This document shows, one piece after another, positions 14,815 to 23,265 of a stretch of DNA of 25,380 nt; position 1 is the stretch's first letter, and each line of letters begins with the position of its first letter. Source of the DNA: RXOA01 sp964547105 (GTDB lineage: Bacteria; Bipolaricaulota; Bipolaricaulia; UBA7950; UBA9294); assembly GCA_964547105.1 (NCBI GenBank), contig CAZJLO010000028.1, positions 1-25,380 on the forward strand, given 5' to 3'. Position numbers and translations under genes: made by a program. Below the pieces are notes generated by a model that saw only the letters and a program-made list of their open reading frames with translations, was not told the origin of the DNA and did no database searches.

Positions 14815-15338
14815 TGTATAACGAACATGTCATGGAGCACTTCCGGAAGCCGCGGAACCAAGGCAAGCTCGATCGGTTCTCGGCGATCGGCAAGGTGGGA
14901 AATATCCTGTGCGGCGACGTGATGTGGATGTACATCCTTGTCGAACGGGCCGAGAGCGGACAGGAGGTCATCACCGACATCTCCTGGGAGACATTCGGCT
15001 GCACCGCGGCAATCGCCACCTCGTCGATGGTTTCCGTCCTCGCAAAGGGGAAGACCCTCGATGAGGCAATCACGATCACCAACAGCCAAGTGGCCACCGA
15101 ACTCGGCGGGCTGCCTGCACCGAAGATGCACTGCTCCTCGCTTGCTGCAGACGCGCTGAACGAAGCGATCCACGAGTATTTCATCGCCGAGAAGCGGCCG
15201 ATCCCGTCCGCCCTCGATGAGAGACACAAGCGGATTGCCCGTCATCGCAAGGAGCTCGAAGAGCGCTACGCGAGCTTCCAGAACAAGGACGAGCAGCCGC
15301 AACGAATCAAAGGGGGTCCTGGGAGCCCTTGCTGCTAG
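14814..15338 (+). CDS. iscU: IscU/NifU-type Fe-S cluster scaffold with C-terminal Cys-Cys
   Basis: The scaffold assembles [2Fe-2S] or [4Fe-4S] clusters with sulfur from the preceding desulfurase. Three ligand cysteines, Cys33 (ILCGDVM), Cys63 (FGCTAAIATSS) and Cys107 (MHCSSLA), and the conserved Asp35 are present. IscU domain features end near residue 122. A charged tail of about 50 residues (HKRIARHRKELEERY) follows and ends GGPGSPCC, with two terminal cysteines that ordinary IscU lacks. There is no NifU middle [2Fe-2S] domain or C-terminal thioredoxin-like domain, so it is an IscU-like single-domain protein. GGGAG lies upstream of the start. Genes on both sides are Fe-S related, which supports the call. 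Confidence 0.92.
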   Translation: MYNEHVMEHFRKPRNQGKLDRFSAIGKVGNILCGDVMWMYILVERAESGQEVITDISWETFGCTAAIATSSMVSVLAKGKTLDEAITITNSQVATELGGLPAPKMHCSSLAADALNEAIHEYFIAEKRPIPSALDERHKRIARHRKELEERYASFQNKDEQPQRIKGGPGSPCC

Positions 15339-15351
15339 AACCCGTGAAGAC

Positions 15352-15756
15352 ATGCTTCTGACAAAGAAGGCAAGCTATGGATTGATCGCCGCCGCCGAGT
15401 TGGCACACATCGCGGACGGGGAAACCATTTCGGCTCGCTCGATCGCCGAGAAGTACGATCTGCCGTCTCCATTTGTTGAGAAGATCTTGCATGAGCTGAA
15501 GACGGCGGGAATCGTGGATGCCGTCCAGGGACGCTATGGCGGATACCGCTTGATACGTCAGCCGGAGGAAATCTCGGTTCGCGACATTCTTGTCGGATTG
15601 GGGGAGTCGTTGGATCTTGTTGGATGCTTGACCACGGAGGAACAAGGCTGCCATATCCGTGACGCTTGTCCAACTCGATCTTTGTGGCAGCAGATCAACC
15701 GCCGATTCGTCTCTCTTCTGGATTCGCTGACGCTCGCGGATGTCGCTAACCCATAA
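15352..15756 (+). CDS. Rrf2-family Fe-S regulator (IscR-like)
   Basis: The 134-aa winged-helix regulator has the Rrf2 start LLTKKASYGLIAAAELA, the recognition-helix region SARSIAEKYDLPSPFVEKIL (28-46), and the wing GRYGGYRLIRQPEEISV (60-76). Three cysteines, Cys92, Cys100 and Cys106 (C-x7-C-x5-C), sit where IscR and NsrR bind an Fe-S cluster, followed by the LW of the dimer helix. Spacing differs slightly from the C-x5-C-x5-C of E. coli IscR. It probably senses Fe-S status and controls this operon. The ATG at 15352 gives the standard N-terminus; a longer reading from 15217 is inside the scaffold gene. It follows iscU by 13 nt and closes the operon. Confidence 0.92.
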   Translation: MLLTKKASYGLIAAAELAHIADGETISARSIAEKYDLPSPFVEKILHELKTAGIVDAVQGRYGGYRLIRQPEEISVRDILVGLGESLDLVGCLTTEEQGCHIRDACPTRSLWQQINRRFVSLLDSLTLADVANP

Positions 15757-15826
15757 CCCATAGCCGAACAGCACAACAAAAGCTTCGTTGCGTGTGATGT
15801 ACGTTACCGACGCCGCCTTATCAATG

Positions 15827-15835
15827 TGTTATAGT
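15827..15835 (+). promoter_or_regulatory. Orphan extended -10 promoter element
   Basis: TGTTATAGT matches an extended -10 (TGn followed by TATAGT, five of six to consensus). It lies in the spacer between the convergent Rrf2 and cdsA genes and points away from any downstream plus-strand gene. No good -35 is visible. It would start a transcript near 15842 that enters two hairpins directly. Confidence 0.4.
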
Positions 15836-15841
15836 GGCCGA

Positions 15842-15870
15842 AGAAAGAGTGAGAACCCCCTCATCTTTTT
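15842..15870. terminator. Hairpin with A/T-rich stem, possible bidirectional terminator
   Basis: TGAG pairs with CTCA around AACCCC, then after one bulged G, AGAAAGA continues pairing with TCTTTTT (one G-U pair). On the minus strand the stem's far side gives a U-rich stretch, so it may terminate the long cdsA operon, whose stop is at 15974. The function is not certain. Confidence 0.45.
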
Positions 15871-15882
15871 CACCACCCGGAG

Positions 15883-15925
15883 AGGGCGGTCAAGCCAGCG
15901 GCTCGGCCGCCCTACACTTCTTTGT
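15883..15925 (+). terminator. GC-rich hairpin followed by T-rich stretch
   Basis: AGGGCGG (15883-15889) pairs perfectly with CCGCCCT (15907-15913), and AGCC with GGCT inside it. The sequence after it, ACACTTCTTTGTTT, is T-rich but not a clean run. It probably ends plus-strand transcription from the Fe-S operon. It could equally be the 3' end of a small RNA started at the extended -10 element upstream. Confidence 0.55.
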
Positions 15926-15973
15926 TTCCTCACGCTGTGAACCATGAGTTCTCGCGCGCATCGCCTCAAGTTC

Positions 15974-16840
15974 CTATCTCGTTAGCGCGCCGCGGACAAA
16001 CGCTTCGTACACGAAGTAGAAGACGGGCAGCGCGAACAGCAACCCGTCGATCCGATCGAGGAACCCGCCATGCCCGGGCAAGAAGAATCCTGAATCCTTG
16101 ACCCCAGCAGCCCGTTTCAGTTTGGAGGCGAACACATCTCCAAGCTGAGCCGCTCCGCTGACGAACACGGCCAAAAACACCAGCCAGCCGAACCCCGGCC
16201 CTGCGATCAAGTCGCGCCACGCCTCGCTGAATTGAGCCGCTATGATGCCCCCGACGATCGCCACCAGAAGCCCGCCGGCGATTCCCTCCCAGGTCTTGTT
16301 CGGGCTGACGACCGGAAATGCCTTGTGCCTGCCAAATGCCGACCCAATCAGGTACGCGCCGGCATCGTATCCCCACACCATCAACAACACCATCACCGTC
16401 TTCGCGAGGCGCAGGCCAACCGAGGTGGCAGCCTCGCTGGTGAACAGCAACAGGAAGTAATGAAGTAACCATGGAACGTACAGAAGCCCGAACAGCCCGG
16501 CAACCACTTTCAGAAACCCTTCACGATGGGGACGCGTGCGGAGGTGCCGCAGAACCTGGAATACGGCTGCAAAGATCATTCCTACCTCGGCGTAGCGCCC
16601 TCCGAAAGCGATGAAGCAACACGTCAACAAGGCAACCAGAGACAGGTTCTCAACACGCGACAGCTGAAGATCGATCTTCTTCAGCAGACACACGTACTCC
16701 ACGGTAGCCATCCCGGAAATCGCAAAGAAGAGAATCCCCAGTGCCCACATCGCATCGTGCGCTGCCGCCGCATAGACGATGCCAACCACGACTGCGCCGG
16801 CGATACATCCGCTCAGCACCCGAATCAAGAGGTTCTTCAC
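15974..16840 (-). CDS. cdsA: Phosphatidate cytidylyltransferase CdsA
   Basis: CdsA makes CDP-diacylglycerol from phosphatidate and CTP, the branch point to all membrane phospholipids. The 288-aa polytopic protein has about eight hydrophobic helices and the complete CDS signature at residues 228-265: SGAAQLGDVFASKLKR, GVKDSG, PGHGGFLDRIDG. SPNKTWEG (179-186) is a further conserved element. Metal-binding aspartates of the signature are intact. The start is a GTG at 16840, with GGGAGG about nine nt upstream inside the end of uppS, and the uppS stop lies 3 nt before it. It is the last gene of the dprA-to-cdsA operon, and the uppS-cdsA order is a common bacterial arrangement. Confidence 0.96.
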   Translation of the reverse strand: MKNLLIRVLSGCIAGAVVVGIVYAAAAHDAMWALGILFFAISGMATVEYVCLLKKIDLQLSRVENLSLVALLTCCFIAFGGRYAEVGMIFAAVFQVLRHLRTRPHREGFLKVVAGLFGLLYVPWLLHYFLLLFTSEAATSVGLRLAKTVMVLLMVWGYDAGAYLIGSAFGRHKAFPVVSPNKTWEGIAGGLLVAIVGGIIAAQFSEAWRDLIAGPGFGWLVFLAVFVSGAAQLGDVFASKLKRAAGVKDSGFFLPGHGGFLDRIDGLLFALPVFYFVYEAFVRGALTR

Positions 16841-16843
16841 CGT

Positions 16844-17563
16844 CTACTGCCTCCCAAACCTCCGCTCGCGGCGCCGAAATGCATCCAACGCCTGTTCAAG
16901 ATCGTCCGGTCCGAAGTCCGGCCACAGCGTCTCCGAGAAATAGAGCTCCGCATAAGCGGCCTGCCACAGCAAGAAGTTCGAGAGCCGCATCTCCCCGCTT
17001 GTTCGAATGATCAGATCCGGATCGGGCATCCCCGCCGTATAAAGCTCCCGAGCAAACATCTCTTCCGTCAGCTGGTCCGCCGCCACTTCGCCTTGCTCGG
17101 CGCGTCGTGCAATCCGCTTGGCGGCGTGCAGTATCTCTTCGCGTCCCCCGTAGCTCAAAGCGATATTGACAACGACCCTATTTCCCGCTTGCGTCTTCTC
17201 CACCGCCAGCCGGACCGCATCCTGGACGCTTCTCGGCAACCGGTCAAGCTGGCCGGCGACCCGCAAGCGCACACCCTGCTCGATCATCTCGTCGCGCTTG
17301 TCGCGAAGGTACTCGGCAAACAGGTTCATCAGAAACGAGATCTCTTCGGGAGGACGGCGCCAATTTTCGGTGGAGAAGGCGAACAGCGTTACATACGATG
17401 CCGACTGGTGTTCGCCCACGTAGCGGATCAACCGCTCCGCCGCGCGCGCCCCGGCACGATGCCCGGCGATCCGAGGAAGGCCCCGCCCGCGCGCCCATCG
17501 TCCGTTGCCATCCATAATCACGGCAATGTGACGAGGGCCCGATTTCGCTAGATCGTCAAGCAT
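16844..17563 (-). CDS. uppS: Undecaprenyl diphosphate synthase UppS
   Basis: UppS is a cis-prenyltransferase that elongates farnesyl diphosphate with isopentenyl diphosphate to the C55 carrier lipid of peptidoglycan and other wall polymers. The 239-aa protein has HIAVIMDGNGRWA (12-24) with catalytic Asp18, GHRAGA, the FAFSTENWRRP segment, and the C-terminal RTSGEMRLSNFLLWQAAYAELYF block, all characteristic. The length is standard. The ATG at 17563 overlaps the end of folC by 16 nt, with GGAGG four nt upstream, so translation is coupled. cdsA follows, so the pair supplies the carrier lipid and phospholipids. Confidence 0.97.
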   Translation of the reverse strand: MLDDLAKSGPRHIAVIMDGNGRWARGRGLPRIAGHRAGARAAERLIRYVGEHQSASYVTLFAFSTENWRRPPEEISFLMNLFAEYLRDKRDEMIEQGVRLRVAGQLDRLPRSVQDAVRLAVEKTQAGNRVVVNIALSYGGREEILHAAKRIARRAEQGEVAADQLTEEMFARELYTAGMPDPDLIIRTSGEMRLSNFLLWQAAYAELYFSETLWPDFGPDDLEQALDAFRRRERRFGRQ

Positions 17564-18861
17564 CCCGCCTCCAGCAATTCCACCCGCGCTTGTCCCACAA
17601 CCACCAGCGATCCGGTGACAAGAAGAACGTCGCTTGGTTCAAGCGACGCTGTTGCGATCGCGATCCCATCAGCCACAGTATCGGAGATCTTTGCGCCGAC
17701 TCCAAATCGGCTCGCGATCTCGGCGACCTCATGCGGGCGCATCGCTCGCACTCCCCCGCCCGTCGTCACCGTCATGCCGGATACCTCAGGCAAGAGAATC
17801 TCCAGCATTTTCGAGACGGCTTTGTCGTTCATCGCACCGAACAGCAGATGCCTGGTTTGCTTGTGCGGAGCCAATCGGCGGAAGCTGTCGCATACAGCGG
17901 CAATCCCCGCCGGATTGTGGGCACCGTCGAGCACGATACGGGGCGCGCCCCGAACCGATTCGAACCTCCCCGGCCATCGAACCCGCCGCAGCCCTTCGAC
18001 CAATGGGGACGCTTGTACGACAAGTCCGCTTGACCGAAGTGAATCAAGCGCCGCAAGAGCGATCCGTAGGTTCTCCCGTTGCCATCCGCCCGGTAGTGAA
18101 AGCTCCACCGATCCTTCGTAGGTGGCCGATTGCACCTCGAATCGGCTGCCATCCCATCGTTCATCCACCGAACGGACGTCGACTTTCGCCGCGGAAATCC
18201 ACCGTCCTCCTCGGGATGTGCACTCATTCCGCGCCGCTTGCTCCGCTTCCCGCGGAAGCTCACCCACGACAAACGGTACGGCGGGGGCGGCAATCCCCGC
18301 CTTCTCGCGAGCAATGTCCGCAAGCGTCGATCCGAGGTACTCCGTGTGGTCAAGCCCGACATTCGTCAGCACGCAGCACAGCGCAGATCCCTGATGGGTG
18401 GCGTCCCATCGCCCGCCCATTCCCGCCTCCATGATCGCCACATCGAGCGAACACTCGGAGAAGTGCCGGAATGCCATCGCCGTAAGCAGTTCGAAATAGG
18501 ACGGGCGCTCGGCGGGCGGGCGAATCGCCCTGCCCAGCACTGACGCATGCCGGCAGAAGTCCGCTTCCGCGATGCATGCCCCCTGAATGCGGATTCGCTC
18601 CCGCACATCCGACAGGTGAGGTGAGGTGTACAGGCCAACCCGATACCCCGCCTCGCGGAGGACGCGGTCGAGCATCGCCGCCACGGAGCCCTTTCCGTTG
18701 GTACCGACAATGTGAACCACTGGGACGGCGCGTTCCGGATGCCCAAGCGTCTCAAGAACCGCGGAAATCCGCCCTAGTCCCGGTTTGACCAAATGCGACG
18801 GAACGGTCTCCAGCAGACGCAACGCCGCTTGGTAGTCGCCGATCCCTATCTCGACGTCCAT
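17548..18861 (-). CDS. folC: Folylpolyglutamate synthase / dihydrofolate synthase FolC
   Basis: FolC adds glutamate to dihydropteroate (dihydrofolate synthase) and/or to reduced folates, with ATP, in the cytoplasm. The 437-aa Mur-ligase-like protein has the ATP-binding loop GTNGKGS (53-59), TSPHLSDVRERI (79-90) of the folate site, the MEAGMGGRWDATH block, TNVGLDHTEYLG, and the C-terminal Mur-ligase domain with LDGAHNPAG (about 312-320). Whether one or both activities are present cannot be decided by eye. The ATG immediately follows the valS stop (TAG then ATG), and no strong Shine-Dalgarno is seen, so it is probably coupled to valS. It overlaps uppS at its end. Confidence 0.95.
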   Translation of the reverse strand: MDVEIGIGDYQAALRLLETVPSHLVKPGLGRISAVLETLGHPERAVPVVHIVGTNGKGSVAAMLDRVLREAGYRVGLYTSPHLSDVRERIRIQGACIAEADFCRHASVLGRAIRPPAERPSYFELLTAMAFRHFSECSLDVAIMEAGMGGRWDATHQGSALCCVLTNVGLDHTEYLGSTLADIAREKAGIAAPAVPFVVGELPREAEQAARNECTSRGGRWISAAKVDVRSVDERWDGSRFEVQSATYEGSVELSLPGGWQRENLRIALAALDSLRSSGLVVQASPLVEGLRRVRWPGRFESVRGAPRIVLDGAHNPAGIAAVCDSFRRLAPHKQTRHLLFGAMNDKAVSKMLEILLPEVSGMTVTTGGGVRAMRPHEVAEIASRFGVGAKISDTVADGIAIATASLEPSDVLLVTGSLVVVGQARVELLEAGCLTI

Positions 18862-21501
18862 CTAGCTCAGGCCGGCAAGATTGGCTTTGAGGCGGCTCTC
18901 CTTGGCAAGAAACTCCTGGAGTTTCGCCTGTTCCTTTTCGACGACATCCTGTGGCGCCCGTTCGAGAAACGTCGGATTGCCAAGCTTGCTGTTGGTTCTC
19001 GCGAGATCTCCGGCAACGGTCGCCAATTCCTTGGCAAGGCGCGCCCGCTCGGAGTCGACGTCGATGAGATCGGCAAGGGGAACGTAGATCTCTCCATCCT
19101 CCACAACCTGCCGCGCCGAACCGTGCGGTGCTTCGATCTTGGTGCCGACCCGAACGGTCGATCCTCCCACCAACTCGAGGAGCGTTTCCCGTTTCTCGTC
19201 GACAAGCTCGGCCAGCTCGGCGCGTTCGGCGCTGACGAGCACGTCCACTTTGGCCGTCGCCGGAACATTCAGCTCGGCGCGGATCGTCCTCACTGCGGAC
19301 ACGATCTGCTGAAAACGCCGCATCGCCTTCTCGGCACCAAGATCCAGCTCCGCCTGCACATCCCCATCAACGGTCGGATACGACGCAATGGCGACGGATT
19401 CCGGCGACTCTCCGAGGACCCGCCAGATTTCTTCCGAGATGAACGGGACAAACGGGTGAAGAAGCTTGGTGATCTCGCGAAGCACGTGATACAGCACGCC
19501 ACGAACACCATCATCAGAGGTCCCGCGGAGTCTGATCTTCGCCATCTCCAAGTACCAGTCGCAGAAATCGTGCCACACGAAGTCATACAGCGTCTCCGCG
19601 GCAAGGTTGAAGTTGTATCCTTCGAGATGCCCACGGATCTGATCCACTGTGCCATACAGCCGGGAAAGGATGAACCGGTCTTCGATCTGCGAAAGCTCGG
19701 TCGGACATTGTGGTCGTTCATCTCCAACGTTCATCAACACGAACCGCGACATATTCCAGACCTTGTTCAGGAAATTGCGCGCCTCGGCAAGCTGCGACCA
19801 CGGCATGCGCATTGTCCGCCCTTTGCCGGTGGTGTGGGCGAGAGCGAATCGAAGGGCATCCGCACCATACTCCGCAATGAGGTCGATCGGATCGACGCTG
19901 TTACCCTTGGACTTGCTCATCTTCTGCCCATGTTCGTCAACGATTAGCGGGGTGATAAACACCTTCCGGAATGGAATGTCATCCATGAAGTGCAGCGAAG
20001 CCATGATCATCCGCGACACCCAAAAGAAGAGGATGTCGAACCCCGTTAGCAGGAACGACGACGGGAAAAACGTGGCAAGATCGTTCGTGTTCTCCGGCCA
20101 TCCCATCACGGAAAACGGCCACAGCCACGACGAGAACCAGGTGTCGAGCACATCCTCATCCTGGCGAAGTTCGACGTCCCGCCCATAGTGGGCTCGAGCA
20201 AGCGCCATCGCCTCCTCGGCGCCACGGGCTGCAAACAGGTGTTCATCGGGCCCGTACCAAATCGGAATGCGGTGCCCCCACCACAGCTGGCGGGAGATAC
20301 ACCAATCCCTGATCCCCTCCAGCCATTCGAAGTAGACCTTGTTCCAGCGGTCGGGAATGAATTCAATCCGGCCGTCTTGTACCGCCTTGATCGCTGCTTC
20401 CGCCAGCGGCTTCATCCTCACGAACCACTGGGTGGAGATGATCGGTTCCACCGCTGTATCGCACCGAGTGCAGTGTCCGACCGCGTGCCGATATGGCTCG
20501 GTCCGTTCCAAGTATCCTTCCGCTTCGAGCCGCTCGATCACCGCTCGGCTCGCCTGTTCGCGGGTCATTCCGGCGAACGGACCACCGTTCTCGTTGATCG
20601 TCCCGTCGCCATTCAGGATGCTGATCGATTCCAGTCCGTGCGCTTCACCTATCTCGAAATCGATCGGGTCGTGCGCCGGCGTGATCTTCAAGATCCCCGT
20701 TCCGAACGCCGGATCGACCTGTTCCGCTCCGATCACCGGCAGCGCGCGATCCAGTAGCGGCAGGCGCGCCGTTCGCCCGATGAGGTGAGCGAACCTCTCA
20801 TCGTCTGGATGGACAGCCACGGCCGTATCCCCAAGCATCGTCTCAGGCCGCGTCGTGGCGATGGTGATGTTTCCGCCACCATCAAGCGGATAGCGCACGT
20901 AATACAGTCCGCCATCCACATCGTGATGCTCCACTTCGATGTCGGAAAGCGCGGTCTCGCAGCGCGGACACCAGTTGATCAGATACGCCCCGCGGTAGAT
21001 CAAACCCTCGTTGTACAGGGTGACAAACGACTCTTGGACCGCGCGCGACAGCCCCTCGTCCAGCGTGAACCGGAGCCGCGACCAATCGCAAGAGCATCCA
21101 AGCGCTTCCAGCTGTTCGATGATCTCCGAACCGTACTTCGCCTTCCACTCCCACACACGGGCCACGAATGCCTCGCGCCCCAAGTCGTGGCGGGTCAGTC
21201 CTTCCTTGGCGAGTTCCTTTTCCACCACATTCTGGGTAGCGATCCCGGCGTGGTCGGTTCCCGGGAACCAGCAGGTTTCGTCACCCTTCATCCGCCGGTA
21301 GCGAACCACGATGTCCTGGAGTGTGTTGTTCAACGCATGCCCCATGTGGAGACGGCCCGTGACGTTGGGAGGGGGGATCACGACGGAGAACGGAACCTTG
21401 TCGACAACCTCGGAGGAAGCCTGGAAGAAGTTGCCTTCCCGCCAGAATCGGTCGTTTCCTGCTTCCACTTCGGATGGTTGATAGCGTTTCGACAGTTCCA
21501 T
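18862..21501 (-). CDS. valS: Valyl-tRNA synthetase
   Basis: ValS charges tRNA-Val and edits mischarged threonine. The 879-aa class I enzyme has the HIGH-type motif HMGH (52-55) after PPPNVTGRL, the editing-domain segments TTRPETMLGDTAVAV and ITPAHDPIDFEIG, the KMSKSKG motif (about residue 525), an anticodon-binding domain and a C-terminal coiled coil (LADLIDVDSERARLAKELATV). Cysteine pairs WCPRCE and HCTRCD look like zinc-binding insertions, seen in some ValS. Start ATG has GGAGG six nt upstream. It is 67 nt downstream of ndk and directly abuts folC, a frequent valS-folC pairing. I see no terminator or clear promoter in the ndk-valS gap. Confidence 0.97.
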   Translation of the reverse strand: MELSKRYQPSEVEAGNDRFWREGNFFQASSEVVDKVPFSVVIPPPNVTGRLHMGHALNNTLQDIVVRYRRMKGDETCWFPGTDHAGIATQNVVEKELAKEGLTRHDLGREAFVARVWEWKAKYGSEIIEQLEALGCSCDWSRLRFTLDEGLSRAVQESFVTLYNEGLIYRGAYLINWCPRCETALSDIEVEHHDVDGGLYYVRYPLDGGGNITIATTRPETMLGDTAVAVHPDDERFAHLIGRTARLPLLDRALPVIGAEQVDPAFGTGILKITPAHDPIDFEIGEAHGLESISILNGDGTINENGGPFAGMTREQASRAVIERLEAEGYLERTEPYRHAVGHCTRCDTAVEPIISTQWFVRMKPLAEAAIKAVQDGRIEFIPDRWNKVYFEWLEGIRDWCISRQLWWGHRIPIWYGPDEHLFAARGAEEAMALARAHYGRDVELRQDEDVLDTWFSSWLWPFSVMGWPENTNDLATFFPSSFLLTGFDILFFWVSRMIMASLHFMDDIPFRKVFITPLIVDEHGQKMSKSKGNSVDPIDLIAEYGADALRFALAHTTGKGRTMRMPWSQLAEARNFLNKVWNMSRFVLMNVGDERPQCPTELSQIEDRFILSRLYGTVDQIRGHLEGYNFNLAAETLYDFVWHDFCDWYLEMAKIRLRGTSDDGVRGVLYHVLREITKLLHPFVPFISEEIWRVLGESPESVAIASYPTVDGDVQAELDLGAEKAMRRFQQIVSAVRTIRAELNVPATAKVDVLVSAERAELAELVDEKRETLLELVGGSTVRVGTKIEAPHGSARQVVEDGEIYVPLADLIDVDSERARLAKELATVAGDLARTNSKLGNPTFLERAPQDVVEKEQAKLQEFLAKESRLKANLAGLS

Positions 21502-21568
21502 CGCATGCCTCCGTACATCGGGTCAGGGAATCGCGCGCCCACGAACAGGAACCCCTCCGTCGCAGGTT

Positions 21569-22018
21569 CTAGCGCCAGGCGCTCATCGTCATCTGATAGT
21601 CATACAGCTCGCCCGGGGCAAAGAACAGTCCGAGTTCCCGTTCGGCGGACACGACAGAATCCGACCCGTGAACGATGTTCTTCGTCAGGTTCAATCCGAA
21701 ATCTCCGCGAATCGTCCCCGGAGCCGCCTGCTGCGGATTGGTCGTCCCCATCAGACCGCGGACGACCTCTACTGCGTTCTCGCCTTCGATCGCCATCGCG
21801 ATCACCGGGGACGATGTAATGAACGCCCCCAATTCCGGATAGAACGGCTTCTCCAAGTGCTCTTCATAGTGCTCGCGCGCCAGAGCTTCGTCGACGGCGA
21901 CCATCTTCAGTCCGGCCAGTTTGAGGCCCTTGCGCTCGAACCGAGCGATCACATCACCGATCAGGCCTCGTTGAACAGCATCCGGCTTGCACAGAACAAG
22001 AGTGCGTTGCACGCTCAT
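21569..22018 (-). CDS. ndk: Nucleoside diphosphate kinase
   Basis: Ndk transfers the gamma-phosphate of ATP to nucleoside diphosphates through a phosphohistidine, balancing NTP and dNTP pools. The 149-aa protein has LVLCKPDAVQRGLIG (8-21), the active-site His117 in NIVHGSDS, and the RGDFG element, and its length is standard for the family. GGAGGT, an excellent Shine-Dalgarno, lies about 12 nt upstream and overlaps the end of dprA, which stops 17 nt before the ATG. The C-terminal residues LYDYQMTMSAWR differ from the shorter consensus end but do not affect the active site. It belongs to the dprA-to-cdsA operon. Confidence 0.97.
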   Translation of the reverse strand: MSVQRTLVLCKPDAVQRGLIGDVIARFERKGLKLAGLKMVAVDEALAREHYEEHLEKPFYPELGAFITSSPVIAMAIEGENAVEVVRGLMGTTNPQQAAPGTIRGDFGLNLTKNIVHGSDSVVSAERELGLFFAPGELYDYQMTMSAWR

Positions 22019-22035
22019 CGTACTGAAAACACCTC

Positions 22036-23196
22036 CTACAAGACGCGCATGTACCGACGTCCGCCGATCTCAGCGACAAGATCCGCCAACTCGAGATCGA
22101 GTAGGACGTGCGCAGCGCGTGCGGGCGTGAGTTTGCCCGCGGCAATGATAGCGTCTACGTGAACCGGATCAACCCCGATCTGTTCATAGACGCGACGGTG
22201 CTCGTCCGACATCCGGGCAAGCGCTTGGTGTTTGGCTGCTCGATCCGCTCCGGTGCGGGCCACAACCAGCCGAAACTCCTCGGCCACATCCTCCGCCGAC
22301 TCAACGAGCTTCGCTCCATCCCGGATCAGTTGGTTCGTGCCACGCGAGCCCCGGCGAATCGCATCGCCGGGTACGGCAAACACGTCTCGCCCCTCTTCGA
22401 GCGCCGCCCGCGCCGTGATCAACGCGCCGCTTCGTTCGGGCGCTTCAACGACCACGACGGCCTGCGACATCCCGGCAATGATCCGGTTGCGCTGAGGGAA
22501 GGTCCATTTGGCCGGCGGAAACGACATCGGGAACTCGCTGACCACCGCGCCGGCCTCCGCAATCTGTGCTGCCAGTCCGCTTCGCGCTTCGCGGATCGCC
22601 GTGTCCATCCCCCCACCGAGGACGGCGATGGTCCGCCCGTCTGCTTCGAGTGCCCCGCAATGCGCTTCCTCATCGATCCCCATCGCAAGCCCGCTGATGA
22701 CGCAAATCCCATATCTGGCGAGCCCGTTCCCCATCCGCCGAGCCATCATCCGTCCGTATCGGCTTGCCCGGCGTGTACCGACCACGGCGACTGCGATCTG
22801 CACCTGCTCAAGCAACAAAGCCCCGCGTACATACAACACCGGAGGAGGCTGGGCGATCTCCCGGAGCACGGACGGGTACGCCGCCTCGTTCCACGTGACG
22901 ATCCTGACTTGGCTGGAAGCGGCTTGCTTCTCCTCGTTGGCGATCTCTTCCTCGCGCAGCCGGGCCGAAATCCGTTCCGCCGCCGGTTGCCCGACCGTTT
23001 CGCGAAGCTGCATCGCGGGCATCGCCCAGACTCCCCTTGCCGTGCCGGCGACTTGAATCAAGCGCTGCATTCGGCGAGGCGTGACTTCGGGGATCAGGTT
23101 GAGTCCGATCAGGCATCGGCGTTCCGATGGCGTCTTCCCGCTGTGTTCCATCCCGCTCGTGTTCGGCGTTCCGGACAGCGTGCTCATGTCGAGCAC
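22036..23196 (-). CDS. dprA: DNA-processing protein DprA
   Basis: DprA loads RecA on incoming single-stranded DNA during natural transformation. The Rossmann-like core starts at VAVVGTRRASRYG (137-149) and continues with ISGLAMGIDEEAH (167-179), SEFPMSFPPAKWTFPQRN (220-237) and IIAGMSQAVVVVEA (239-252). It ends with a DprA winged-helix domain (about 325-386). The N-terminal helical region has the usual start ERRCLIGLNLIPEVTPRRM. Three starts are possible: GTG at 23196 (used here), ATG at 23187 or ATG at 23151; none has a good Shine-Dalgarno. The last begins 11 residues before the conserved part. Together with comEC nearby it suggests a competence system. Confidence 0.93.
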   Translation of the reverse strand: MLDMSTLSGTPNTSGMEHSGKTPSERRCLIGLNLIPEVTPRRMQRLIQVAGTARGVWAMPAMQLRETVGQPAAERISARLREEEIANEEKQAASSQVRIVTWNEAAYPSVLREIAQPPPVLYVRGALLLEQVQIAVAVVGTRRASRYGRMMARRMGNGLARYGICVISGLAMGIDEEAHCGALEADGRTIAVLGGGMDTAIREARSGLAAQIAEAGAVVSEFPMSFPPAKWTFPQRNRIIAGMSQAVVVVEAPERSGALITARAALEEGRDVFAVPGDAIRRGSRGTNQLIRDGAKLVESAEDVAEEFRLVVARTGADRAAKHQALARMSDEHRRVYEQIGVDPVHVDAIIAAGKLTPARAAHVLLDLELADLVAEIGGRRYMRVL

Positions 23197-23228
23197 CGAT
23201 TGGCCAGAGGATCGCTCCGTCGCTGGCG

Positions 23229-23257
23229 TTGAGGCGCCCGCGGCGACGGGGTACGAT
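23229..23257 (+). promoter_or_regulatory. Promoter of fxsA
   Basis: TTGAGG (23229-23234), a 17-nt spacer and TACGAT (23252-23257) give a plausible sigma-70-type promoter. The predicted start site, near 23264, is within a few nt of the GTG at 23266, so the mRNA could be essentially leaderless. Confidence 0.5.
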
Positions 23258-23265
23258 TCCCGCCG

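Noticed and set aside
16526..17551. 341-codon plus-strand frame antisense to uppS and cdsA
   Set aside because: Both minus-strand genes show complete catalytic motifs here, so the frame is a shadow.
18793..19947. 384-codon plus-strand frame antisense to valS
   Set aside because: valS is intact through this region; the reverse product shows no domain.
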